From Promethearchaeota archaeon (GTDB lineage Archaea > Asgardarchaeota > Lokiarchaeia > Sigyniarchaeales > SOKP01), in the NCBI GenBank assembly GCA_019058425.1, contig JAHPYZ010000007.1:41668-94213 (forward strand): DNA of 52,546 nt, read 5' to 3'. Both the position numbers and the translations under genes were made by a program. Below are positions 1 to 7,307 of the stretch, one piece after another. The notes beneath the pieces were generated by a model that searched no databases, was not told where the DNA came from, and worked only from the letters and a program-made list of their open reading frames with translations. Positions within the stretch are counted from its first letter, which is position 1; every line of letters begins with the position of its first letter.

Positions 1-1295
1 CTTTTAGGTTTATCCAGCAATATAGCATATAGGACATTTTCCTTCTTAGTAAATCGTATATCTATATTATTTAATGTTTTTCCTTCTGCTTTTACCCAAG
101 GACGCGTATCAAAAATTGCTTCTCCATTTATTCCTAACCAAATACCTATCTCAAGTAAACATTTCTTTTGAAATTCTGGAATTGTTCCGTCTGCCATTGG
201 TCCCACATTTAATAGCAGGTTGCCATTTTTACTCACAATATCAGCAAGCATTCTTATGATCTCATCGGACTTCGCATAATCTTCTTCAGTCTCGAATTTA
301 TTATACCCAAATGAATTACCTATACCACGGCATGTTTCCCATTTTTTATTAAGGATTATATTGAAAGACTTATATTCTGGAGTTAAAAAGTCTGAGTGAA
401 CCAATTCTTTAACACGAGTTCTTGTCCGCTTAGTTTTTCTATAAGCGCGTTCTTCCCATTTAGAAATAAGTGTTTCAGCTTTTTTAATTCCGTTTTCAGA
501 AAGGGTTTGGATAGAGCGTATAACATCTTCCTTCATTTGCATCCAACGATTATTTATTACACCCTCAGGACATTTATTATAATAATATGCAAAAATCTCA
601 TAGACATTCGACCCCCATGGATAACCAATATCATTCCATAAAATTGAGGGTTCATACTTATCGATTAATTCATACCAATGATTGTCAGCATACTTGACAT
701 ATTCAGGGGGCATAATTTGATTTAATAACATACCTCCTTCATTAATTATTGGGTTTTGATTAAATGACCAATCCAAAACACCCGAATAATAAAATCCCAT
801 TTTCAATCCTTTTTTTTTAACCATACTAGATAATTCTCCAACAATATCCCTACTCGCATAATAATCTTCTCTTTTTGGATTTGGATACTCGCTAGGCCAC
901 AAAAGATATCCATCATGATGTTTTGTAACAAGTACCACGTATTTTGCTTTAGCTTTTTTAAATAGATCAACCATTTCCTCTGGATTCCAATTCTGAATTT
1001 CTTTGTTAAATATTTTACTGAAGTCTTTATAGGGGAACTCAACACCAAAAGTCTCCTGGTGATATTTTTGAGTAGGACTCCCGTTAATGCGAAGAGAATT
1101 CAAATACCATTCAGCATAAGGATTATTAGCAAAATGATCATCCTCTTTAACTGAATCAATGAATTTTTTTCCTGTAACCGCAAATGCAGGAACAGAATAA
1201 AGACCCCAATGTATAAATATTCCAAATTTTGCATTTTGAAACCAATCTGGAACTTCATGAGTCCTTAAAGACTCTCTATCAGCAGTAATCTTCAT
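1..1295 (-). CDS. Alpha-L-fucosidase, GH29 family (3' end cut by window edge)
   Basis: This is a retaining glycosidase that would remove terminal L-fucose from glycans. The minus strand is open from an ATG at 1295 to the window edge, about 431 codons, so the C-terminus is missing. GH29 signatures are visible: FGIFIHWG (residues 24-31, substrate-binding His29), TKHHDG (124-129), and LWND with Asp222 as the likely catalytic nucleophile. NLLLNVGPMADGTIP near the end of the visible part is typical of the end of the catalytic barrel. I see no signal peptide, so the enzyme is probably cytoplasmic. It is divergent from the kinase-like gene at 1434. The family call is firm. Substrate specificity beyond fucosides cannot be judged. 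Confidence 0.93.
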   Translation of the reverse strand, partial: MKITADRESLRTHEVPDWFQNAKFGIFIHWGLYSVPAFAVTGKKFIDSVKEDDHFANNPYAEWYLNSLRINGSPTQKYHQETFGVEFPYKDFSKIFNKEIQNWNPEEMVDLFKKAKAKYVVLVTKHHDGYLLWPSEYPNPKREDYYASRDIVGELSSMVKKKGLKMGFYYSGVLDWSFNQNPIINEGGMLLNQIMPPEYVKYADNHWYELIDKYEPSILWNDIGYPWGSNVYEIFAYYYNKCPEGVINNRWMQMKEDVIRSIQTLSENGIKKAETLISKWEERAYRKTKRTRTRVKELVHSDFLTPEYKSFNIILNKKWETCRGIGNSFGYNKFETEEDYAKSDEIIRMLADIVSKNGNLLLNVGPMADGTIPEFQKKCLLEIGIWLGINGEAIFDTRPWVKAEGKTLNNIDIRFTKKENVLYAILLDKPK

Positions 1296-1433
1296 ATTTT
1301 TATCTTAAAAATCATTACTTAAGTATACAGATATATGATTAGAAAGAAACGAAATGAATAAATCTTATAATTTTAAATAAAACTAGAATTAATCTAAAAT
1401 TAAGAACTATTTCATTACGATTATTGACCAATC

Positions 1434-2396
1434 ATGAATATCGATATTGAATTATTAAAAAAATTTGAAGATACTATAAATACAATCAACCCCGAGAATG
1501 GCGAAATCCCTATAAAAATTCTAGGATTCGGAGAAATTAGTTTAGTTTTCGAAATTATTAATGATCCTACGCATTTAGCTTATAAAAGAATTCCTATTTT
1601 TGACACAGAGAAACAGGTTAAGAAACATATCAATGCATATAATGAATACTGTAGAATATTAGAACAAGAATTGAAATTTAACCTTCCTGACCATAAAGCA
1701 ATATTTTTTAGAGATAATAAAGAAAAAATTCAATTCTATAGCGTTCAGGCAAAAGTTGATCCTGATTCTGTTGGAAATAAAGTCATCCATCACATTAGTG
1801 ATGAAGAAGTAATAACTCTGATTCTTCTCGCTATAAGAGAAATGAAGAAAGTATGGACATTAAATAAAGATAATCCGGACCTAAAAGTTGGTTTAGATGG
1901 GCAAATATCTAATTTTGCTATAATGAATTACAACCCTACAAGTCTCACTATAGATAATAATACCAAGTTATTATATCTTGATACTAGTACTCCAATGTAC
2001 CGTATAAATGGAGTTGATGCAATGGATGGTGAATTATTTTTAAAAAGTACACCTTCATTCTTGAGATTTTTAATAAAAGCAATGTTTCTACAAGAAGTAT
2101 TAGATCGTTATTATGATTGGAGATTAGTAATTATTGATTTGGTAGCAAATTTCTTTAAAGAACAGAAACCCGAAATCATACCGAAATTAATTTTTCGAAT
2201 AAATCAATACTTTAAAGAGGAAGCACCAGAATTTGAAATGGCTCCCTTAACTTTAATTGAAGTACAAAAGTACTATAAAAGTGATAAAATGATTTGGAAC
2301 ATCTTTCAGACTGCAAGAAAAATTGATAGATACATAAAGACAAAATTATTTCGAAAAAAATATGACTTCTACCTTCCAGGTAAAATTGAAAGGTAA
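1434..2396 (+). CDS. Kinase-like protein, DUF6206-type
   Basis: A 320-residue soluble protein. The N-terminus has a glycine-rich loop (GFGEISLVF, 31-39) followed by Lys51 in LAYKRIP, resembling the P-loop and beta-3 lysine of the protein-kinase/aminoglycoside-phosphotransferase fold. GLDGQISNFAI gives Asp155 and Asn160 with the five-residue spacing of the kinase catalytic loop. LLYLDTS puts Asp183 where the metal-binding DFG aspartate would be. These three elements in order suggest an active small-molecule or protein kinase. From memory the protein looks like the DUF6206 family, which I could not check. It ends five bases before a convergent small zinc-protein gene. The substrate is unknown. 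Confidence 0.6.
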   Translation: MNIDIELLKKFEDTINTINPENGEIPIKILGFGEISLVFEIINDPTHLAYKRIPIFDTEKQVKKHINAYNEYCRILEQELKFNLPDHKAIFFRDNKEKIQFYSVQAKVDPDSVGNKVIHHISDEEVITLILLAIREMKKVWTLNKDNPDLKVGLDGQISNFAIMNYNPTSLTIDNNTKLLYLDTSTPMYRINGVDAMDGELFLKSTPSFLRFLIKAMFLQEVLDRYYDWRLVIIDLVANFFKEQKPEIIPKLIFRINQYFKEEAPEFEMAPLTLIEVQKYYKSDKMIWNIFQTARKIDRYIKTKLFRKKYDFYLPGKIER

Positions 2397-2400
2397 AGTA

Positions 2401-2556
2401 CTACTTATTTTTTTTCTCTATGGTAGCAAGCCATTTATCTCTACAAGATTCGGAACAGAACACGTGCATGGTTGTTGGCTCGATCGGGTCAAACTCTTGT
2501 ATTTTAGCCCCACCAATAATTTCTTTTTTACATTCTTGACATTTTACTTTAGCCAT
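2401..2556 (-). CDS. Small zinc-finger protein (TRASH/MYM-like), 51 aa
   Basis: A short minus-strand gene, ATG at 2556 and TAG at 2401-2403, 51 codons. The protein starts MAKVKCQECKKEI and carries two cysteine pairs, C-X2-C at residues 6-9 and C-X3-C in FCSESCRDKW near residues 34-38. That layout and the aromatic FCSESC context resemble TRASH or MYM-type zinc knuckles, which bind zinc or copper and sometimes act in metal sensing. Four bases separate it from the convergent kinase-like gene. It is too short for most gene callers, but the composition is clearly protein-like. Function is inferred only from the cysteine pattern. Confidence 0.75.
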   Translation of the reverse strand: MAKVKCQECKKEIIGGAKIQEFDPIEPTTMHVFCSESCRDKWLATIEKKNK

Positions 2557-2678
2557 TTTTTACCATCATTTTGTTTTATTAATTATTAATTAGATTTGAT
2601 TTTAATAAATCTTGATAGTAACAAAGATACAATTATATTGGATTTACCATTAATTTTTAATATTTAATACTTTTGGAT

Positions 2679-3818
2679 ATGGATATGAATTCTAAACCTA
2701 AAGTGTATTTTACCTCAAACGTATTTTCAACTAAGGAACTTGGATCTAATGACAAAATTTCTGAAATTTATCGCAAAACTATTGAAAATTTATGGCTTGA
2801 ATTAGAACAAAAAGCAGAATTTAAGCTTTTCAATGGAAGATTTCCCTCAGAGGAACAAATTAAAAAAGAAATCGAATTATTCAATCCTGATATTCTTGGA
2901 TGCCACTTAAGTCATCCAATATCCTCAGAAATATTAAAAAACTCAAAAATTTTTGCTATTTCTTCTTCAACAGCAGGATATAATCATATTCAAAGAACTG
3001 ATGAGGATAATATTATAATTACTAATACTCCTGGAGTTCTCCAAGAAACTGTGGCAGATTATACTATAGCTCTAATAATGGCGAATTTAAGGAATTTAAT
3101 TGATCTTCATAATTATTTATGGAATGAGAAATGGACTCCTGATGATAAATGGGATTTAGATAACTCTCTCTCATCTGTAATCACAGATAAAACCCTCGGA
3201 ATTGTAGGATTAGGAGAAATCGGGAAACAAGTAGTAAGAAGATTATATCCTTGGGGTATAAAAATCCTTTATAATGATCATAAACAAATGAAACAGTTTG
3301 AAAAAGACTATCCATTACTGGAATTTAAAGAAAAAGTTGAAGAAATTTTTAGAGATTCAGATATAATCAGTCTACATTTTCCCTTAAATAAAAAAACTGA
3401 AAATTTAGTAAACCGAGACTTACTAAAGTTGATGAAAGAAGGCTCTTTACTAATAAATACTGCACGAGGAGGCATTTTAGAACTAGATTCTCTATTAAAC
3501 ATGCTAGAAAACAAGGAAATTCAGATAAATATTGCTCTTGATGTATTTCCTATAGAACCTATCGATTCTAAAACTCTTCTTCGATTGAAAAACATTAAAC
3601 GTCAGCAACCAGACTTGAGAATGATTCTAATGCCACATAATGCCTCTGCAGATGCTAATACTCGCGCTAAAATGAATATATTGTTTCTAAAAGATATAAT
3701 TAAAATTGTAGAATCTTCTTCAGTTGAAGATTTAGAAAAAATTCATATTATACCAGAGCATAAAAAACAAATAAAAGAAAGAAAATGGAGAATTTACAAT
3801 TATTGGGATAAAAAATGA
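2679..3818 (+). CDS. D-isomer specific 2-hydroxyacid dehydrogenase
   Basis: An NAD(P)-dependent oxidoreductase of the phosphoglycerate dehydrogenase/glyoxylate reductase family, about 379 residues. The Rossmann fingerprint LGIVGLGEIGKQVV is clear, followed by the family stretches LINTARGGILE (substrate Arg), ALDVFPIEPI (Glu) and LMPHNAS (catalytic His). There is no C-terminal ACT domain, so it need not be the serine-pathway enzyme. The frame is open upstream to a TTG at 2673, but ATG at 2679 (or 2685) is more plausible. Its stop overlaps the next ATG by four bases, so it is translationally coupled to the RNA phosphodiesterase and probably co-transcribed with the HAD phosphatase. The substrate is unknown. 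Confidence 0.88.
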   Translation: MDMNSKPKVYFTSNVFSTKELGSNDKISEIYRKTIENLWLELEQKAEFKLFNGRFPSEEQIKKEIELFNPDILGCHLSHPISSEILKNSKIFAISSSTAGYNHIQRTDEDNIIITNTPGVLQETVADYTIALIMANLRNLIDLHNYLWNEKWTPDDKWDLDNSLSSVITDKTLGIVGLGEIGKQVVRRLYPWGIKILYNDHKQMKQFEKDYPLLEFKEKVEEIFRDSDIISLHFPLNKKTENLVNRDLLKLMKEGSLLINTARGGILELDSLLNMLENKEIQINIALDVFPIEPIDSKTLLRLKNIKRQQPDLRMILMPHNASADANTRAKMNILFLKDIIKIVESSSVEDLEKIHIIPEHKKQIKERKWRIYNYWDKK

Positions 3819-4387
3819 TAAGATCATTTATAGCCATTGAATTAAAAGATTCAGAAACTAGTGAGAAAATTGCTTCATTCTCTCAAAGGTTAAAACAAAA
3901 TCAGCCTAAGATTAAATTAGTCGAACCAGAAAATTTACATATGACTATGAAATTTTTAGGAAATATAACTGAACCTATGGCGCCTAAGATTTATAGAATT
4001 TTACAGGAAGATATTAATAAAGAATTATTTCAAGGGAAAACCTTCAAGTATTATCTGAAAGGCGTAGGGCAATTTAACAGATTTTCAGTTCTATGGACAA
4101 AACTAGTAGGTGATATTCAATTTTTGCAAAACATTAAAGATTCAATTGAAAATAACTTATCTGATAAATTGCACATTGAACGTGATAGAAGAACCAAATT
4201 TAAACCTCATTTAACAATCGCACGACTTAAAAAAGGTAAAATAAATTATAAAACATTTGATACACTTAAGAATTTAATTAATGAGAATAAAGATTTAGAG
4301 TTTGGAACTTTTACTATTAACCAAGTAAATTTAAAGAAATCAGAGCTGACTCCAAAAGGTCCAATCTATACTGATTTGGTTTATTAA
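3815..4387 (+). CDS. thpR: RNA 2',3'-cyclic phosphodiesterase (LigT/2H family)
   Basis: A 190-residue 2H phosphoesterase. Two HxT motifs are visible: LHMTMKFLG (His42, Thr44) and PHLTIARLK (His132, Thr134), the paired catalytic residues that open 2',3'-cyclic phosphates on RNA ends. The opening MIRSFIAIEL is typical of ThpR/LigT proteins. It overlaps the preceding dehydrogenase by four bases and abuts the next gene with no spacing, so three genes form a compact operon. In archaea the family is associated with RNA end processing. Whether this copy has ligase activity cannot be told. Confidence 0.92.
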   Translation: MIRSFIAIELKDSETSEKIASFSQRLKQNQPKIKLVEPENLHMTMKFLGNITEPMAPKIYRILQEDINKELFQGKTFKYYLKGVGQFNRFSVLWTKLVGDIQFLQNIKDSIENNLSDKLHIERDRRTKFKPHLTIARLKKGKINYKTFDTLKNLINENKDLEFGTFTINQVNLKKSELTPKGPIYTDLVY

Positions 4388-5077
4388 ATGCAGAAGAAGA
4401 AACCTATTAAAGCAATCATTTGGGATTTAGATGGTACTTTGATTCATTTTAAAATCGATTATTTAAGAGCACGTAGAACAGCTATAGAAATCTTAAAAAA
4501 TTATGGTGTCCCTAAACGTCTACTTACAGTAAAAATTTCTATTTTAGATAATATGAAATCTGCAAGAGAATTTTTTGAAACAGAAGGTTTAGATCAGAAA
4601 AAAATAAATGAAATAATAGAAGAAGTGGATAATGAGATTATTAAAATAGAATACGAAGCAGCTCAGAATGCTACAATGATAAAGGGAATAGACGAAGTTT
4701 TAGAATTTGCTATGAAAAAAGATCTTAAACAAGCAATTTTTACCTTTAATACAAGAAGAAATGCAGAAATATCTCTCAAAAAAGTGAATTTATTACATTA
4801 TTTTAACCAAATTGTTGGAAGAGATAATATTCCAAATTTAAAACCTCATCCGGATCATTTAAATCATATCTGTAATATATTAAATGTAAAATCTGATGAA
4901 ATATTGGTTATTGGAGATAATATCCGTGACATCGAAGCTGCCATCAATGTAGGTGCTTATTCTATAGCTACACACACACGGTTAGCTAGGGTAGAAACAC
5001 TTCAAAAAGCAGATAAAATCATTAGGGAAGATGAAATACCATCAAAATTAATCCAAGAAATTGAGAAACTTTTATAA
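4388..5077 (+). CDS. HAD-superfamily phosphatase (phosphoglycolate phosphatase-like)
   Basis: A 229-residue HAD hydrolase. Motif I is IWDLDGTLIHF with nucleophile Asp13 and acid/base Asp15. Motif II lies in FTFNTR (about 118-123). Motif III lysine is Lys152 in NLKPHPDH, and motif IV is VIGDNIRDIEAA (Asp177, Asp181). A helical cap of about 90 residues sits between motifs I and II, as in the PGP/beta-phosphoglucomutase group. It starts immediately after the stop of the RNA phosphodiesterase, so it is coupled to it. The substrate cannot be read from sequence; phosphoglycolate or a nucleotide-derived phosphate is possible. Confidence 0.88.
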   Translation: MQKKKPIKAIIWDLDGTLIHFKIDYLRARRTAIEILKNYGVPKRLLTVKISILDNMKSAREFFETEGLDQKKINEIIEEVDNEIIKIEYEAAQNATMIKGIDEVLEFAMKKDLKQAIFTFNTRRNAEISLKKVNLLHYFNQIVGRDNIPNLKPHPDHLNHICNILNVKSDEILVIGDNIRDIEAAINVGAYSIATHTRLARVETLQKADKIIREDEIPSKLIQEIEKLL

Positions 5078-5163
5078 ACAAAAAAAAAAATTAATAAACT
5101 ATTAATAAAATATCCAATAAATATAGAATTATATAATTACACTTAAGGGTTTAAAACATAATA

Positions 5164-5418
5164 ATGAAAGTAGAGTATTATCTCGACATTTTAAAACCTC
5201 ATCAGCCTGGAGTTGATTTAGTCGCTCGCACTCTAATGAAAATTGATGGAGTTACAAAAGTCAGCATTAAAGTTGATGAATTAGATCAAAAAACTGCATC
5301 ATTACATATGAATATTGAAGGAATTAATCTTTCACTAGATAAAGTAATTGAAGTTCTCGAAACGATGAATTGCGCGCTTCATAGTGTTGATGAAGTTAAC
5401 CTTGAAGAAAAAGATTGA
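5164..5418 (+). CDS. DUF211 domain protein
   Basis: An 84-residue protein that fits the archaeal DUF211 family: opening MKVEYYLDILKPHQPG, then GVTKVSIKVDELDQKT and a helix ending in CALHSVDEVN. The family has a ferredoxin-like alpha/beta fold and no established function. Its pattern of one domain with a terminal small motif suggests a ligand-binding or oligomerising role. A short AT-rich gap of 86 bases separates it from the HAD gene. The family call is by recognition; function is left open. Confidence 0.85.
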   Translation: MKVEYYLDILKPHQPGVDLVARTLMKIDGVTKVSIKVDELDQKTASLHMNIEGINLSLDKVIEVLETMNCALHSVDEVNLEEKD

Positions 5419-5590
5419 TAAATTAGGCTTATTCTTAATATATTAGTTGATTTGGCTAATTTTTCATTGGTTTATAAGGTACAGTAATTAATTCTTCTCT
5501 TTATATTTTTTTTTAATAATAGGTTAACCAAAAAAATAAAAATTAGTTATACCGATTTTATTAATAAAAAGAAATTTTTTTTTCAAGACA

Positions 5591-5944
5591 ATGATGAATC
5601 CAAGTGTTATAAAGATCCTCGAAGAACGAGGAGAAATCAATGATGAATTAGATTATGCTTTAATGAATTATTTACTGAAAAATCGAGGTGCTGGATATAC
5701 TGCTTGTCAACCTCAACTTGTTGAAATTGAAGATGGTAAAAAAGCAATCAAAATGAATATTGATCACACTTTCATCGATAAGAATAATAAATTAATGGGT
5801 TTAGGTATCGTAGGATATATTTACATTGAAGTTGATTCTTTACAAGTAATTTATTGTACTCCTGCTGAAGAATTAGAAGAGAATATTGGCAAGTTAAAAG
5901 CGGCTGGAATTAGCCGTCAATCCAGACCTCGAGGTAAGTACTAA
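5591..5944 (+). CDS. Hypothetical protein, 117 aa
   Basis: I do not recognise this family. The protein is soluble, starts with MMNPSVIKILEERGEIND, and reads as a helical N-terminal third followed by alternating strands (KKAIKMNIDHTFID, GIVGYIYIEVDSLQVIY) and a basic tail RQSRPRGKY. It has two cysteines and no zinc motif. Balanced composition and codon use like its neighbours support a real gene. It stands alone between the DUF211 and DUF2299-like genes. Confidence 0.65.
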   Translation: MMNPSVIKILEERGEINDELDYALMNYLLKNRGAGYTACQPQLVEIEDGKKAIKMNIDHTFIDKNNKLMGLGIVGYIYIEVDSLQVIYCTPAEELEENIGKLKAAGISRQSRPRGKY

Positions 5945-6041
5945 ATTTCAATTTATTCTCCATTTGGAATAAGCATAATTAAATATTCTTTCTTAGAAAA
6001 AGATATAAAAGCAATATCATTCTTAACCTTACTGATTTATA

Positions 6042-6590
6042 ATGTCGAATAAAGAAAGTGATATCAAACAACAAATCCAAGACTATCTCTTAGATGAGGG
6101 ATTACTACGAGGAAAAGTCTCTGATCCCAAACTTGATTTTGGTTTTCAATTTATATTTCCCCCTGGAAAAGATCCTTTAGGAAGACCGGTCGGTAGGAAT
6201 ATGGTTGTTTTGCGACCAAAAGATAAAAATTTAATTATAGTTAGTTTAGGAGTCCAAATTTCAGAACCACATGTAAATGCATTAAATTCACTCGAAAATG
6301 TAAAGCAGATGAATTTTTTTATGGATTTGAGAAAATCATTTCTTTTAAAAGATGTCTTTTATCGAATCGATATAAAGAATCATAGGTTTGAAATAATTGA
6401 TCAAAGATTTCTTAATAAGAATGAGGTTATCTCCAAAAATTCTTTATTTAAAATGATTCAGAAGGTGTTTAATTGTGCTATGTATAGTAATATTATTCTG
6501 GGAGAATATTGTGCTGGTAAAATTCGCCCAGAAGACATTATGAGGACAAAAGATTTTACCCCTGATTCTGACTTTTCCCTATATTCTTAA
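6042..6590 (+). CDS. DUF2299-like protein, 182 aa
   Basis: A soluble protein of 182 residues resembling the archaeal DUF2299 family: an N-terminal helix (IKQQIQDYLLDEG), then strands FGFQFIFPPG, NMVVLRPK and NLIIVSLGVQIS, and a mixed C-terminal half. The layout resembles type III secretion chaperone or YbjN-like folds, but that is inference. No catalytic motif is visible. It precedes the HIT gene by 44 bases in the same direction and may share a transcript. The family assignment is from memory and moderate. Confidence 0.55.
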   Translation: MSNKESDIKQQIQDYLLDEGLLRGKVSDPKLDFGFQFIFPPGKDPLGRPVGRNMVVLRPKDKNLIIVSLGVQISEPHVNALNSLENVKQMNFFMDLRKSFLLKDVFYRIDIKNHRFEIIDQRFLNKNEVISKNSLFKMIQKVFNCAMYSNIILGEYCAGKIRPEDIMRTKDFTPDSDFSLYS

Positions 6591-6634
6591 TTTTGATAAA
6601 TAATTTATGGTGAAATTAAATTTTTAAGAAGTGG

Positions 6635-7138
6635 TTGCAAGCACTAGGAAAATTAGATTATGTTCAGGGAAAAGCAAGACCAATTGTTGACTGTATTTTA
6701 TGTTCTGTTCGCGATAATGATGAGAGAGTTAAAATCTTAAAAATTTATGAAGATGATTTATGTTTTATTGTATTGAATCTGTATCCTTATAATCCTGCTC
6801 ATCTAATGATAGTTACACAAAGACATATCACAAAATTCATCGAACTTTCAAAAGAAGAACTAATCCATATAACTAGAACTATCCAAGGTGTACAAATGTT
6901 AATAGACGATCTATATAATCCTAAAGGGTATAATATTGGTATTAATCAAGGGCGAGATGCGGGAGGCAGTATTGAACATTTGCATTTCCATATAGTCCCA
7001 AGATATGGTTCTGAACTTGGATTTATTGATATAGTAGGTGAAACTCGTGTCTTACCAGAAAGTTTAGAATCTGTAAAACAAAAATTAGAAAACGCAATTC
7101 TTAAATTTCTAAATGAGGAGTTTTTTGAGAATTTTTAG
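6635..7138 (+). CDS. HIT-family nucleotide hydrolase
   Basis: A member of the histidine-triad superfamily that hydrolyses dinucleoside polyphosphates or AMP-linked substrates, about 167 residues. The catalytic triad motif HLHFHIVPRYG gives His115, His117 and His119. CILC at residues 20-23 matches the zinc-binding pair of archaeal HIT proteins, and LNLYPYNPAHLMIV is the usual core strand. The start is uncertain: TTG at 6635 is used here. An upstream in-frame ATT at 6620 would add FKKW-type residues common in the family, and there is no in-frame ATG or GTG before the stop at 6617. The call is firm; the start is not. Confidence 0.9.
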   Translation: MQALGKLDYVQGKARPIVDCILCSVRDNDERVKILKIYEDDLCFIVLNLYPYNPAHLMIVTQRHITKFIELSKEELIHITRTIQGVQMLIDDLYNPKGYNIGINQGRDAGGSIEHLHFHIVPRYGSELGFIDIVGETRVLPESLESVKQKLENAILKFLNEEFFENF

Positions 7139-7307
7139 TGATTTCAAATATGAAATGATTTCTACTCTACAATTCTAAAATTAAAACCAGGATATAACAT
7201 TAAGAGAGTCTTTTTTTACACACATGTCATTCTCACCATAATGGAAAGTTTTAAATAGTTCTTTAAATCAATTGTAAAATAACCATAAAATATGGTTGAA
7301 ATCTAAT

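Noticed and set aside
803..1048. An 81-residue minus-strand frame
   Set aside because: It lies inside the fucosidase gene on the same strand in another frame; the fucosidase frame carries the recognisable GH29 motifs.
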